Shown here piece by piece: positions 28,774-38,345 of a stretch of DNA of 64,000 bases. Source of the stretch: an uncultured Lachnospiraceae bacterium (GTDB lineage Bacteria > Bacillota > Clostridia > Lachnospirales > Lachnospiraceae). Below the pieces are notes generated by a model. That model worked only from the letters and a program-made list of their open reading frames with translations. It had not been told where the DNA came from and made no database searches. How positions within the stretch are numbered: the first letter of the stretch is position 1; the number at the start of each line of letters is the position of its first letter. The translations under genes were made by a program, and so were the position numbers. The stretch spans positions 62,001 through 126,000 of the forward strand of contig CANRJM010000005.1 of the NCBI GenBank assembly GCA_947630925.1. The letters run 5' to 3'.

Positions 28774-29043
28774 TTCCCCGTCCTAAAGTTTTTTCTTTTA
28801 CGGATTTTTTTGAAATCAACTTTCTATTCCCCATATGGATGATGCAGACAATGATCCGGCAAAACTTTCCGGACAACATATTGGTTGTGGTAAATTTTTC
28901 TAAATAACTCTTTTAATATGGCTCATAAAAACAGAATACTTGATACACTTTTATCATAAACCTTGCGTTCCAGTGATAATGGAATCATTTTTACTTTTCT
29001 ATATACGTGAAATCTATAATATACCTCAGAAGGAGTATCTCAC

Positions 29044-29382
29044 ATGGACAATTTAGACAATTCATATCGAATATCCTGCAAAGAATTTGGCTTAACGCTT
29101 GCAAAACTGCGTGAAAGCAAAGGAGTCAGCGCAAGACAAATGAGTCTTGATATTGGTCAGAACAAAAACTATATCAATGCCATTGAAACAGGAAATAATT
29201 TTCCTAATATGAGTAATTTCTTTTCTATTTGCGAATATCTGCATATTACGCCGCAACGTTTTTTCCAGGCAAAAGATTCCCCTACATTCCTCTATGATGA
29301 TTTTCTCCAACTGCTTCGCGGATTGACAGCGGAGCAATACCATCATCTCTATCTAATCGCCTGTGATCTGCGCCAAAAATAA
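29044..29382 (+). CDS. Small Cro/CI-type HTH transcriptional regulator
   Basis: A 112-residue protein. Residues ~14-70 form a helix-turn-helix of the XRE type (LTLAKLRESKGVSARQMSLD ... NYINAIETGNNFPNMSNFFS). The C-terminal ~35 residues (FLQLLRGLTAEQYHHLYLIA) may dimerise. AAGGAG lies 8 nt before the ATG. It is a lone plus-strand gene, divergent from glmM, with a hairpin terminator after it. The target is unknown; similar single regulators occur in many Lachnospiraceae. Confidence 0.85.
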   Translation: MDNLDNSYRISCKEFGLTLAKLRESKGVSARQMSLDIGQNKNYINAIETGNNFPNMSNFFSICEYLHITPQRFFQAKDSPTFLYDDFLQLLRGLTAEQYHHLYLIACDLRQK

Positions 29383-29384
29383 CT

Positions 29385-29431
29385 GCAAAAAGGCAAAATC
29401 TGTATTTTGTCAGTACTCCCCTGCTTTTTGC
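29385..29431. terminator. Hairpin between convergent HTH and deacetylase genes
   Basis: Arms GCAAAAAG (29385-29392) and CTTTTTGC (29424-29431) enclose a smaller GGCAAAATCTGTATTTTG hairpin related to the other GGCAAAA-type terminators in the window. It probably serves the plus-strand HTH gene and possibly the converging gene. Confidence 0.55.
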
Positions 29432-29481
29432 AATGTCCTATACGCTGTGCTCAATTTTGATACCTGAATCCCATCAAAAAA

Positions 29482-30255
29482 TCATTCGCCGAAATGACAG
29501 GGTTTTTCCCGTTTGGAAAGCGTCTGGAACGAATACCCTTTTTCCTTTAATTCCTGTATGATACAGGGCAGCGCTTCGAGTGTTGGACGACAGGTAGCAG
29601 AATCATGCAGAAGCAGAACCGGGTCATTATATTTGGTATAATCCTTTCGGATATTTGACAAAATAGAAGATACCGACGGATAGCCGACAGAATCCTCTCC
29701 GCTCACATTCCAGTCTGCATATTCCAATCCTTCCTCCTTCATTTTCTCAATAATCTCCTGTTTATAGCTTCTTACATAGGCGTTGGCGCTTCCCCAGGGA
29801 AATCGAAACAGTTTTGGCACGATATTGAGTTTTTGGGAAAGGCATCGTTTTGTCTTTTCTAAATCTTCACAATAGCTCTCGCCCGATGCATAGATTTTAT
29901 TTGCCTGATGGCAATAAGTATGAAGACCGATTTCATGTCCCTGCTCCGCTTCCTTCCGGACAATCTCTACCATCTCGCCCTCTATCTGCTCTCCAATCAG
30001 GAAGAAGGTAGCCTTGACCTTTTCCTTCTCCAGTATTTTTAAATACTCTTCCGTTAATACACTGGGACCATCATCAAAGGTAAGATAGGCAACTTTTTTA
30101 ACCGTTGCTTCTTCCGCCGGTTCCGGGCTGTTTACCTGACTGCTGCTCGTATTAACACTGCTTCCAGCCAGAAAAAGCATTCCCGGAATCAGCAGCAGAA
30201 AACAGAGCAGGCAAAGTACGCCCCCCAAGTAAGCGATCATTTTCTTTCGGTTCAT
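29482..30255 (-). CDS. Polysaccharide deacetylase (NodB-homology, CE4)
   Basis: 257 residues with an N-terminal membrane anchor or uncleaved signal (~8-30) and a Ser/Glu-rich linker. The CE4 domain has motif 1 LTFDDGPS (catalytic base and metal Asp), motif 2 HTYCHQ (metal His pair), motif 3 RFPWGS, motif 4 DWNVSGEDS and motif 5 LLLHDS. It resembles PdaA/peptidoglycan N-acetyl deacetylases of spore formers and acts outside the membrane; the actual polymer cannot be told. The start at 30255 has AAAGGA 9 nt upstream. Confidence 0.9.
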   Translation of the reverse strand: MNRKKMIAYLGGVLCLLCFLLLIPGMLFLAGSSVNTSSSQVNSPEPAEEATVKKVAYLTFDDGPSVLTEEYLKILEKEKVKATFFLIGEQIEGEMVEIVRKEAEQGHEIGLHTYCHQANKIYASGESYCEDLEKTKRCLSQKLNIVPKLFRFPWGSANAYVRSYKQEIIEKMKEEGLEYADWNVSGEDSVGYPSVSSILSNIRKDYTKYNDPVLLLHDSATCRPTLEALPCIIQELKEKGYSFQTLSKREKPCHFGE

Positions 30256-30383
30256 TTTTCTCGTTCCTTTTCTGATATTTGCTTACAATCTATGATATGA
30301 TATCCTATAATATGTTTGTTTTTCCAATACTTTTCAATCCCGATACTGTCCTCAAAAATCTTTGCTTCCTCTACTTGTTTTCC

Positions 30384-30412
30384 TTGCTTTTCCCCCTAAA
30401 TTACGATATACT
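30384..30412 (+). promoter_or_regulatory. Sigma-A promoter of cellobiose phosphorylase
   Basis: TTGCTT (30384-30389), 17-bp spacer, TATACT (30407-30412), about 78 bp before the start codon. No obvious catabolite-control operator was found next to it. Confidence 0.65.
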
Positions 30413-30489
30413 TTCAATGAGTGCGCAGCCATACGCAGCCACTACATAGAAACGATGCCAGAATATGGCAGAATGGAGGACATACATAT

Positions 30490-32931
30490 ATGAAATTCGG
30501 TTATTTCGATGATGCCAATAAGGAGTACGTAATCACAACTCCTAAAACACCACTCCCTTGGATTAATTATCTGGGAAGCAACAGTTTCTTTTCCCTGATT
30601 TCAAATACCTGTGGCGGTTATAGCTTTTATAAGGATGCAAAACTGCTCCGTTTAACCCGTTACCGTTACAACAATATCCCAAATGATGAGGGCGGACGGT
30701 ATTATTATATCAAAGAGGGGGACAACGTATGGAATCCGGGATGGCAGCCGGTAAAGACAGAATTAGACTCTTATGAATGCCGTCACGGCATGGGATACAG
30801 CCGTTATACCTCTTCCAAAAACGGTTTAGAAGCTTCTTTGCTTGCATTTGTTCCAACTGATGATAATTGCGAGGTAAACCGGCTGCAATTCACAAACAAT
30901 ACTTCTGAAGAAAAGACGTTTACCCTCTTCTCTTATATTGAGTTCTGTCTCTGGAATGCCATGGACGACATGACAAATTTTCAGCGCAATTTAAATATTG
31001 GAGAAGTTGAAGTAATTGGTTCTACCATCTATCATAAAACCGAGTATCGCGAACGCCGCAATCACTATGCCGTATTCTCTGTAAACTGCCCTGTTGATGG
31101 ATTTGATACAAGTCGCGACGAATTTTTAGGCGCATACCGCGGCGTCTCTGATCCGCAGGTTATCGAAGAGGGAAAAGCCCACAATTCCATTGCAAGCGGA
31201 TGGTCTCCGATTGCTTCCCAGCAAATAAATGTAACGTTAAAGCCGGGCGAGTCCAAGAGTTTCATTTTTGTTCTTGGATACTGCGAAAATCCGGTAGAAG
31301 AAAAATTTACCGCGCCGGACGTTATTAACAAGAAGCCTGCCGACGAACTGCTTGCCAAATTCCAGACAGACGCGCAGGTAGAAGCGGCTCTCAAAGAATT
31401 GAAAGAGCACTGGGATGAACTGCTTTCCAAATTTACCGTTTCCTCTAATGAAGAAAAGTTAGACCGTATGGTAAATATCTGGAATCAGTACCAGTGCATG
31501 GTTACGTTTAATATGTCGCGTTCCGCATCCTATTATGAATCGGGCATCGGACGCGGTATGGGATTCCGTGATTCCTGTCAGGATCTGCTTGGCTTTGTCC
31601 ACCTGATCCCGGAACGCGCAAGAGAACGAATTATTGATATTGCCTCCACACAATTTGAAAACGGAAGCGCATACCATCAGTATCAGCCTCTGACAAAGAA
31701 GGGCAATGCGGATATTGGAACCGGTTTTAATGACGATCCGCTCTGGCTGATTGCCTGTGTCTCCGCATATATTCGTGAAACAGGCGATACTTCTATCTTA
31801 GAGGAAATGGTTCCTTTTGATAATGATGAGAAAAAAGCAAAGCCTTTAATGGAACATTTAAAACGTTCCTTCGACTATATTGTCAATCACAAAGGGCCGC
31901 ACAATCTTCCTCTGATTGGACGCGCCGATTGGAACGACTGTCTGAACTTAAACTGTTTTTCCGAACATCCGGGAGAATCCTTCCAGATTTTTGGACCAAG
32001 CGAAGGACCGGTTGCCGAATCGGTATTCATTGCCGGAATGTTTGTAAAATACGGTAAGGAATATGCAGATTTATGCGCATATACCGGTAATCAGGCTGAA
32101 GCAGACCGCGCTCTTAGCGAAGTTGCCGCTATGACCGAGGCGGTATTAAAAGATGGCTGGGATGGAGAATGGTTTCTTCGTGCATATGATGCAAAGGGGC
32201 AGAAAGTCGGCTCCAAAGAATGTAACGAAGGACAGATTTATATTGAACCACAAGGTTTTTGCGTACTTGCCGGTATTGGAGTAGAAAACGGAGAAGCGAA
32301 AACAGCTTTGGATTCTGTTAAGGAAAAGTTAGATACAAAATATGGAATCGTATTATTACAGCCGCCTTATACCACTTATCATCTGGAACTGGGAGAAATC
32401 TCCTCCTATCCGCCGGGATATAAAGAAAATGCCGGTATTTTCTGCCACAATAACCCTTGGATTTCCTGTGCGGAAACGATTCTCGGACGGGGCAACAGAG
32501 CCTTTGAAATCTATAAGAAAACCTGTCCCGCTTATATCGAAGATATCAGCGAGATCCATTGTACAGAGCCTTACGTATATTCACAGATGATTGCCGGTAA
32601 AGACGCCTTCTTCTTCGGACAGGCAAAAAATAGTTGGCTGACCGGGACGGCTGCCTGGACTTTTGTCAACGTGTCGCAATATATCCTTGGCGTAGTACCA
32701 ACCCTAAACGGACTCAGCATCGACCCATGCATTCCTTCCGAAATGGGTACCAGCTTTACGATGACAAGAAAATACCGTGAAGGTCTTTATACCATTACCG
32801 TAAAAAATCCGAATCAAGTGGAAAAAGGCGTGGTAAAACTGATTGTTGACGGCAAAGAACTGACAAATACTACTGTCATTCCATATGAAAAGGGAAAAAC
32901 AGCCTATCAGGTAACAGTAATGATGGGCTAG
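30490..32931 (+). CDS. cbpA: Cellobiose phosphorylase (GH94)
   Basis: Cytosolic enzyme that splits cellobiose with phosphate to glucose-1-phosphate and glucose, saving one ATP. 813 residues is the length of true cellobiose phosphorylases (cellodextrin phosphorylases are near 1000). The N-terminal beta-sandwich starts [20 protein letters not shown]. The (alpha/alpha)6 barrel contains [17 protein letters not shown] and the general-acid Asp in [32 protein letters not shown] lies near the phosphate site. The frame opens at 30421, but ATG 30490 has GGAGG 10 nt before it and matches the family start. No sugar transporter is adjacent, so import genes must be elsewhere. Confidence 0.93.
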   Translation: MKFGYFDDANKEYVITTPKTPLPWINYLGSNSFFSLISNTCGGYSFYKDAKLLRLTRYRYNNIPNDEGGRYYYIKEGDNVWNPGWQPVKTELDSYECRHGMGYSRYTSSKNGLEASLLAFVPTDDNCEVNRLQFTNNTSEEKTFTLFSYIEFCLWNAMDDMTNFQRNLNIGEVEVIGSTIYHKTEYRERRNHYAVFSVNCPVDGFDTSRDEFLGAYRGVSDPQVIEEGKAHNSIASGWSPIASQQINVTLKPGESKSFIFVLGYCENPVEEKFTAPDVINKKPADELLAKFQTDAQVEAALKELKEHWDELLSKFTVSSNEEKLDRMVNIWNQYQCMVTFNMSRSASYYESGIGRGMGFRDSCQDLLGFVHLIPERARERIIDIASTQFENGSAYHQYQPLTKKGNADIGTGFNDDPLWLIACVSAYIRETGDTSILEEMVPFDNDEKKAKPLMEHLKRSFDYIVNHKGPHNLPLIGRADWNDCLNLNCFSEHPGESFQIFGPSEGPVAESVFIAGMFVKYGKEYADLCAYTGNQAEADRALSEVAAMTEAVLKDGWDGEWFLRAYDAKGQKVGSKECNEGQIYIEPQGFCVLAGIGVENGEAKTALDSVKEKLDTKYGIVLLQPPYTTYHLELGEISSYPPGYKENAGIFCHNNPWISCAETILGRGNRAFEIYKKTCPAYIEDISEIHCTEPYVYSQMIAGKDAFFFGQAKNSWLTGTAAWTFVNVSQYILGVVPTLNGLSIDPCIPSEMGTSFTMTRKYREGLYTITVKNPNQVEKGVVKLIVDGKELTNTTVIPYEKGKTAYQVTVMMG

Positions 32932-32988
32932 TCATTCCCGTGGCGCAGAAAAATCTTATATGTCATTTTCTGACAGAACATCCCGTTC

Positions 32989-33095
32989 CTCGCAATTTTC
33001 TGTAACGATCCGGGTGTCCGGGCGGCATTGTGCCCAATGTCGAAACTGCTTCATGCAGACTCTTTTGACACCGAATCAGAATAGGAAATTGCGAG
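32989..33095. repeat. 107-bp segment bounded by AAATTGCGAG inverted repeats
   Basis: CTCGCAATTT at 32989-32998 and AAATTGCGAG at 33086-33095 face each other across the gap between the cellobiose phosphorylase and the next (converging) gene. The ends resemble the AATTGCGAAA ends of the 55124-55223 element. It may be a degenerate short repeat element; no gene lies in 32932-33104. Confidence 0.4.
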
Positions 33096-33104
33096 ATTCT
33101 GCGT

Positions 33105-33710
33105 TTAAAATGCTTTTGCTAACTGCACCAGTCTTTCACACTGCATTTGCATTCTGGAAAAAAGACAGTACGCATGAAACGGATTTTTCTCCGTCTCCTC
33201 TTTTTCTTCCTGTACCAATTTTACCTTACCCTGTATCTTTTCTGCATCTTCCCGCTTTTCCGGAAGTCTGGCATAAGCGCTGCTTTTACGGTATCTATCA
33301 ACCTCATACCGGACCATGGCTGTCATATACTCCTTATCCGGATCGTCTTTCATTGCTCTTAACGCATCCATTTCATTTGAAATAGCATCATTTGCCTCTT
33401 CCTTTGATTTACAATGGGATAGACGCTGCCGTAACGCTTTTCTCTTCGTCTCCACGCGTAAAGCGGTACGATACAACTGCGGGTTATGAATCCTTAAAAA
33501 CTCCATCTCCTCGGAAGATAAACGCTTCCCGGATTTCATCTTCTGCTGAATCTTTTTCGTATATTCCTGCTTTTCCTCTTCACTCATACCACTTGACGGA
33601 TCTGCCAGTACATCGACCACTTCCTTCCAGATTTCCGTCCTGGTCATCTTACTGTAATCTTTCTTTTCCGTCTCTGCTTCTGCCGAAAAATGGAAATTGA
33701 TTGTATGCAT
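33105..33710 (-). CDS. Charged helical protein of unknown function
   Basis: 201 residues, almost all predicted helix and rich in Glu/Lys/Arg, with no signal peptide or membrane segment. Distinct stretches are EIWKEVVDVLADPSSGMSEE, SGKRLSSEEMEFLRIHNPQL and CKSKEEANDAISNEMDALRA. I recall similar uncharacterised proteins in Lachnospiraceae next to FlxA/FliD-like genes but cannot name the family. M at 33710 (MHTINFHFSAEAE) follows AGGAGG by 9 nt. The short hydrophobic N-terminal INFHF followed by a helical body is loosely like the 57582-58268 product, which also lacks a known domain. Confidence 0.75.
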   Translation of the reverse strand: MHTINFHFSAEAETEKKDYSKMTRTEIWKEVVDVLADPSSGMSEEEKQEYTKKIQQKMKSGKRLSSEEMEFLRIHNPQLYRTALRVETKRKALRQRLSHCKSKEEANDAISNEMDALRAMKDDPDKEYMTAMVRYEVDRYRKSSAYARLPEKREDAEKIQGKVKLVQEEKEETEKNPFHAYCLFSRMQMQCERLVQLAKAF

Positions 33711-33802
33711 CTGAAAAGACCTCCTGTGATCTGCAGATTTTATGCAGACATCCAAATTGCTTATTTCTATCTGCTTTTAGTATATATCGGCTGTTTTATC
33801 CA

Positions 33803-34294
33803 TTATTTAACCCGCTGATAAATCGTAAAATAATATTCCAGATCATAATACGTCTGCTCTTCTGAATCATGCGTCATCTGCCACTCCGGATCCTCGTCCA
33901 GATTGGGAAAAAAAACATCCGCTTCATAGCGGAAATCAACCTTTGTCACATATGCTTTCGTACAATACGGCAGGAACTCCCGGTATACTTTCTCTCCGCC
34001 AATAATATAAATATCTTCATCCGCATAGTTTTCTAACTCTTTTTGGGCTTCCTCCAAGCTGTGTACGATAATGGCATCCGAATACGAATAGCCCTGCTTT
34101 TTCGTTAAAACGATATTCGTTCTCCCCTTTAACGTAGTGCCGCCCGGCAGGCCTTCCATTGTCTTTCGGCCTCCCAGTACGACTTTCCCCATCGTAAGCT
34201 CCTGAAACATCCTCTTATCTGCCGGTATATTGACTAACAGATCTCCTTTATTGCCAATCCCCCAATGAGAATCTACGCATACAATCATATTCAT
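33803..34294 (-). CDS. folA: Dihydrofolate reductase
   Basis: Reduces dihydrofolate with NADPH. 163 residues with the family hallmarks: MIVCVDSHWGIGNKGDLLVNIPADKRMF (substrate loop; the acidic residue is Asp in PADKRMF), VVLGGRKTMEGLPG, and IYIIGGEKVYREFLPYC near the end. It starts 6 bp after hflX; the ribosome site is the last codons of hflX (GGGAGGAA). No thyA is adjacent in the window. Confidence 0.95.
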   Translation of the reverse strand: MNMIVCVDSHWGIGNKGDLLVNIPADKRMFQELTMGKVVLGGRKTMEGLPGGTTLKGRTNIVLTKKQGYSYSDAIIVHSLEEAQKELENYADEDIYIIGGEKVYREFLPYCTKAYVTKVDFRYEADVFFPNLDEDPEWQMTHDSEEQTYYDLEYYFTIYQRVK

Positions 34295-34300
34295 CTGCTT

Positions 34301-35587
34301 TTATTCCTCCCACGGCTCTTTTTGTTTTTCCTCTGCTTCTTCAAACAGGTATAAAAATTCCCGATCCAGATAGGCTTTGATGTAAAGCCCCTCATTTCGA
34401 TAATCTTCTTCCAGGATCTGTCCATATTTCCGAAGCCGATTTACTTTTGCCCCTTCTTCATAAGGAAATACCCGTTCAAGCAGTACCTTATTCCCCCTTA
34501 ATACGTCACGGATGGCAGCAAGCATCTCTTCCATGCCATTCCCATACTTTGCAGAAATCCGTACGGTTTTATCCGCTCTCAAATCCTTCAGCGCTTCATC
34601 TGCCTCATACCGGTCTATCTTATTAAATGCCGTCACAATTGGTTTATCGCCAATCTCCAGCTTACTTAACGTTTCATAGACCGTATACATCTGCACCGTC
34701 ATATCCGGGTTAGAACAATCTACCACGTGAAGAATGGCATCTGCATATTTTGCCTCTTCCAATGTACTTCGAAACGCCTGAATTAAATGATGCGGAAGCT
34801 TTCGGATAAAACCAACCGTATCGGTAAATAACAGCTCTTCTCCGTTTTCCAGCTCTAACTTCCTTGTAGTCGGATCCAATGTCGCAAACAGCTTGTCCTC
34901 CGACAAAACGCCCGCATTGGTCAAATGGTTAAGCAGCGTTGACTTTCCGGCATTGGTGTAACCCACAATCGCTACAACCGGTATGGAATTTTCCTGCCTT
35001 TTTTTCCGCGTCAGATCCCGTGTCCTCTGCACCTGCTGCAGTTCTCTGCGCACCATAGTGATTCTTTCTTTTATGATACGGCGGTCCATCTCCAGTTTCT
35101 GCTCTCCGGGACCTCTGGTTCCAATCCCTCCGCCCAGTCTTGATAACTCCGTTCTTTCTCCGACCAGATGGGATGCACGGTAACGCAACTGCGCCAGTTC
35201 TACCTGCAGTTTCCCTTCACTCGTTGACGCCCGCCTGGCAAAGATATCCAAGATCATAACGGTCCTGTCAATGACTTTGATTTCCAATTCTTCCTGAAGA
35301 TGATGATACTGCGCCGGCGTCAGTTCATCATCGCAAACTACGCTGTCTGCATGGTATTGCTCCGCTAACTCCTTGACTTCCTGAATTTTTCCCTTTCCAA
35401 TATATGTCCCCGGATGGATGCGCTCCCTGTTCTGTATCACTTTGGCAACGGTAACGGCTCCTGCCGTCTGTCCCAGTTCTTCCAGTTCTTCCAATGAAGC
35501 CTCCACTTCCTCTTCGCTTGACGTTGCCACTCCGACTAAGATAATTCTCTCTTCTGTTTCCGCAGTATCATATAATTTCTCACCCAA
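34301..35587 (-). CDS. hflX: Ribosome-associated GTPase HflX
   Basis: GTPase that binds 50S/70S ribosomes and rescues stalled or stressed ones. 428 residues: N-terminal HflX domain (GTYIGKGKIQEVKELAEQ, DDELTPAQYHHLQEEL), glycine-rich linker SRLGGGIGTRGPGEQKLEMD, then the G domain with G1 VGYTNAGKSTLLNHL, G3 FTDTVGFIRKLPHHLI and G4 FNKIDR. The start codon appears to be TTG (35587), with AGGAGGG 7-9 nt upstream; no ATG fits. The TPR lipoprotein gene ends 19 bp upstream. Confidence 0.95.
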   Translation of the reverse strand: MGEKLYDTAETEERIILVGVATSSEEEVEASLEELEELGQTAGAVTVAKVIQNRERIHPGTYIGKGKIQEVKELAEQYHADSVVCDDELTPAQYHHLQEELEIKVIDRTVMILDIFARRASTSEGKLQVELAQLRYRASHLVGERTELSRLGGGIGTRGPGEQKLEMDRRIIKERITMVRRELQQVQRTRDLTRKKRQENSIPVVAIVGYTNAGKSTLLNHLTNAGVLSEDKLFATLDPTTRKLELENGEELLFTDTVGFIRKLPHHLIQAFRSTLEEAKYADAILHVVDCSNPDMTVQMYTVYETLSKLEIGDKPIVTAFNKIDRYEADEALKDLRADKTVRISAKYGNGMEEMLAAIRDVLRGNKVLLERVFPYEEGAKVNRLRKYGQILEEDYRNEGLYIKAYLDREFLYLFEEAEEKQKEPWEE

Positions 35588-35606
35588 TGTGAGTCCCTCC
35601 TTGCGC

Positions 35607-36773
35607 CTACTTCATTCTCGTCTGAATAAAATCCAATTCTTTTTGCATCTGTACATCCTGTGGATATATCTTTAGATATGCTTTGGCCTCCTGATTTGCC
35701 TTTTTGTATTTATTCTGTTTTTCATATAGAATGACCTGACTTTTTTTCAGGCTCTGTACAGCATCCGTTGTACCGTAGGAAAGCCCCTTTGTAATCGCCG
35801 CCTGTGCTTTTTCATATTCAAACAGAGCGGTATATGCCTGCGCGAGCTTCTCATATACCATAACCTCACAGTCTTCTTTTACCTTATCCACATACTCCTC
35901 AAAATATTGAACAGCCTCCTGATAAGATTTTTCCGTCAGGTCAGCCAAGCCGAGATAATACAGACACTCCTTACTATTTGCATCCTGCGCCATCTTCCAG
36001 TATTCTCTTGCCTTCGCGGCGTTTCCCTGACAATAATATGCCCTGCCAATGACAACTAAGTTTTTCGCTTTATTGGACGGTATGGTAACCAACTGTTCTA
36101 AGATTTCATTTGCCTTCTCTGTCTTTCCTTCGAAGCGATACTGCTCATAAAGTCCAAAATAAGCTTCATAGTATCCTTCGTTTACGGAAATCGCCTCCTG
36201 ATATGCTTTCTCTGCCTCATCATTCCGTCCCAGCCGACGTTCTGTTTTCGCCAGTTCCATATAGGCTTCCATATATTTTTCATCGCTCCGGATCAACTCT
36301 TTCTCTGCCTTTTCCGCCTTCTTCCAGTCCCCTTTAAGCTCCAATGCCCCTATTTTGGTATATTGAATATCCGGGTCCAATTCTTCAAAATACGCAATAT
36401 CCAATGCCTTATCACAATATTTGACAACGCTTTCATATTCTCCTAAACCATATGCTGCCATTGCCATGCCATAATAAAGCTGCTTGTTATTTTCCTCGGA
36501 TATTTTGTTCTTTGTACCCTGCAATGCCTTTTTCAATTCCGTTTCCGCCTCCGCGTAACGGCTTAAATGATTCAATGCAAGTCCATATCCGATATAATAT
36601 TCTGTCCTGTCCTGATTTTCCTGAATTGCCGTCTGAAAGGACTTTAACGACTCCTCATATTTTCCTTCCTGCGCCAGTTTCATTCCCTTTTCATAGGCAT
36701 CCTGCGCCTTTCCGCAGCCAATCAGAACAATGCCTGCGCAGGCTGCCAGAATCGCCAGCTTTTTTATCCTCAT
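35607..36773 (-). CDS. TPR-repeat lipoprotein
   Basis: 388 residues. The N-terminal signal MRIKKLAILAACAGIVLIGCGK has a lipobox (LIGC), predicting a lipid-anchored extracellular protein. The rest is a chain of ~9-10 tetratricopeptide repeats, e.g. AYEKGMKLAQEGKYEESLKS, EYYIGYGLALNHLSRYAEAE, YLGLADLTEKSYQEAVQYFE. It is probably a scaffold for other surface proteins; partner unknown. ATG 36773 gets its GGAG from the end of repeat element C. hflX follows after 19 bp. Confidence 0.88.
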   Translation of the reverse strand: MRIKKLAILAACAGIVLIGCGKAQDAYEKGMKLAQEGKYEESLKSFQTAIQENQDRTEYYIGYGLALNHLSRYAEAETELKKALQGTKNKISEENNKQLYYGMAMAAYGLGEYESVVKYCDKALDIAYFEELDPDIQYTKIGALELKGDWKKAEKAEKELIRSDEKYMEAYMELAKTERRLGRNDEAEKAYQEAISVNEGYYEAYFGLYEQYRFEGKTEKANEILEQLVTIPSNKAKNLVVIGRAYYCQGNAAKAREYWKMAQDANSKECLYYLGLADLTEKSYQEAVQYFEEYVDKVKEDCEVMVYEKLAQAYTALFEYEKAQAAITKGLSYGTTDAVQSLKKSQVILYEKQNKYKKANQEAKAYLKIYPQDVQMQKELDFIQTRMK

Positions 36774-36780
36774 ATCAATC

Positions 36781-36898
36781 TCCATTCCGAAGCGTTTATG
36801 CGACGGTACGATGGGAAAACTGCATGCAGCTCCTCATCTGCCATCAAAAGCGACTCCTGTTCGCTTTGCTACTTGTGACGCTCCGGCACAAATAGCCA
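36781..36898 (-). repeat. Structured repeat element, copy C (upstream of TPR lipoprotein)
   Basis: Shorter copy lacking the distal hairpins. Minus strand: GGCTATTTGTG ... CACAAGTAGC stem (one G-U), loop CCGGAGCGT, GATGAGGAGCTGC..GCAGTTTTCCCATC stem, terminal ACGCTTCGG pairing with the loop (one G-U), then GGAATGGAG-ATTGAT-ATG. Confidence 0.8.
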
Positions 36899-36927
36899 TT
36901 TTCAACCTAACCTCCTGTCAGTTAAAA

Positions 36928-36972
36928 GGGCAAAATCTGCATTTTGCCCCGAAAAGAAATGCTTTGCATTTC
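36928..36972 (-). terminator. Terminator after BlaI-like gene, GGGCAAAA family
   Basis: Minus strand: a GAAATGC..GCATTTC palindrome (36972-36956), then a stem with arms GGGCAAAA and TTTTGCCC (36949-36928) followed by TTTT. It lies just past the BlaI-like stop. The arms are nearly identical to those at 37515-37536 and 43033-43068. Confidence 0.7.
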
Positions 36973-36979
36973 CATATCA

Positions 36980-37348
36980 TTATTTCATTGCCCGTAACAA
37001 TTGTTCTCTTTGTTTTGGTAAAAAAGTCCTGTCATCCATCAAAATTTCCGCAAACGCCTTAATATTATCATTTTCCCAAAAACGTATGCTTTCTACAAGC
37101 TCCTTGCAGCGATATGTTCTTTGGTCAATTTTAATATGATAACAGCAATATCTTCCCTCCCTGTACTGCTCTATAAAATTTTTTGCTACCAGCTTTCCAA
37201 GAAACGTAGACACTGTCTGCGATTTCCAATTTTTCCCATATTTTTCCTTCGCAAGCGCCAAAACGCGCGATAACCTTGCTCCATCGCCAATCTCCCATAC
37301 GCACTTCATTGTAATTCTTTCTCCTTCTGTCAGCGACTTAATTTCCAT
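36980..37348 (-). CDS. BlaI/MecI-type winged-helix repressor
   Basis: 122 residues. The N-terminal ~75 are a winged helix typical of penicillinase repressors (LTEGERITMKCVWEIGDGAR, KEKYGKNWKSQTVSTFLGKLVAKNFIEQYREGRYCCYH), and the rest is a dimerising helix. Such repressors normally pair with a BlaR-type sensor protease and are cut to derepress; no blaR or beta-lactamase gene is in the window, so this is an orphan. ATG 37348 follows GGAGGG by 8 nt. The upstream AT-rich region has a TATAAT-like box near 37425. Confidence 0.85.
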   Translation of the reverse strand: MEIKSLTEGERITMKCVWEIGDGARLSRVLALAKEKYGKNWKSQTVSTFLGKLVAKNFIEQYREGRYCCYHIKIDQRTYRCKELVESIRFWENDNIKAFAEILMDDRTFLPKQREQLLRAMK

Positions 37349-37514
37349 TTCTTTAGCCCTCCATTCCAAATTATGTAATTCCTATTCCGTCTTTTATCTA
37401 AAGAAAATTCTATTATCATCTTATTATAGTAAATCCAATTATGATTTGCAATGTCTTTCCTCTGAAATTAATGAAAAAAGGGCAGAACGCGCAGTTTCTA
37501 ATTCCATGGAAAAA

Positions 37515-37536
37515 GGGCAAAACCCGTGTTTTGCCC
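37515..37536 (-). terminator. Terminator of the pflB-pflA unit, GGGCAAAA family
   Basis: Perfect 8-bp arms GGGCAAAA/TTTTGCCC with a 6-nt loop, followed on the minus strand by TTTTTCC, 18 bp beyond the pflA stop. Confidence 0.8.
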
Positions 37537-37554
37537 TACAGAAATCACAAAATC

Positions 37555-38319
37555 TTAAGAGGACTGTCCGCCCTGGCATCTTCCCTCTTCAATATATTTT
37601 CTGGCAAGTTCAGCCTCGTCCTTTGTCAACTGCTTTGTATCCGCCAAAGAATACTCGATTCCCAGATTGTCATATTTTACCTTACCCATTGCATGATATG
37701 GCAAAACTTCAAGCTTTTCAACATTGGTAAGCGTTGCGATAAATCTGCCAAGCTCTCGCAATTCATCTGAATCAAACGTGATTCCCGGCACTACGACATG
37801 ACGTATCCAGATTGGTTTCTTGATCCGATCCAGATATTTTGCAAAAGACAGGCTGGGCTGATTAGAGTGTCTGGTCAGCTTTTTATGCTCCTCATCTTCT
37901 ATATGCTTGATATCCAAAAGCAATAAATCGGTCACCTCGATTAACGCCTCGATTTTTTCCATTGTCACACCCGGAAAATGTTCTCCTCCCTCTACAGGAA
38001 AGAAAATCCCGGAAGTGTCCAGGCAAGTATGGATCCCTTTCTCCTTTGCTTTGGCAAACAACTCTGTCAAAAAATCCATTTGAAGCATCGGCTCGCCGCC
38101 CGTGGCGGTAATCCCGCCTGTTTTATAATAACTGCGGTTGCGTTCAAAAAGATTCAGGATTTCTTCACTTCCCATGAGCGTTCCGTCTTCCATATGCCAG
38201 GTGTCCGGATTGTGGCAATACCGGCACCGCATTGGACAGCCCTGAAAAAACACAACAAACCGCACTCCGGGACCATCGACTGTCCCAAAGGTTTCCAATG
38301 AATGAATATATCCCTCCAT
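37555..38319 (-). CDS. pflA: Pyruvate formate-lyase activating enzyme
   Basis: Radical-SAM enzyme that installs the glycyl radical on PflB. 254 residues with the CX3CX2C cluster motif CPMRCRYCHNPDTW near residue 29, the GG(E)P motif ITATGGEPMLQ and LLLLDIKHI. It follows pflB by 26 bp, the usual operon. The start at 38319 gives the MEGYIHSLETFGTVDGPGVR typical of the family. Confidence 0.97.
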   Translation of the reverse strand: MEGYIHSLETFGTVDGPGVRFVVFFQGCPMRCRYCHNPDTWHMEDGTLMGSEEILNLFERNRSYYKTGGITATGGEPMLQMDFLTELFAKAKEKGIHTCLDTSGIFFPVEGGEHFPGVTMEKIEALIEVTDLLLLDIKHIEDEEHKKLTRHSNQPSLSFAKYLDRIKKPIWIRHVVVPGITFDSDELRELGRFIATLTNVEKLEVLPYHAMGKVKYDNLGIEYSLADTKQLTKDEAELARKYIEEGRCQGGQSS

Positions 38320-38345
38320 TTGCCCTCCTAATTTACTAGTTCCTG

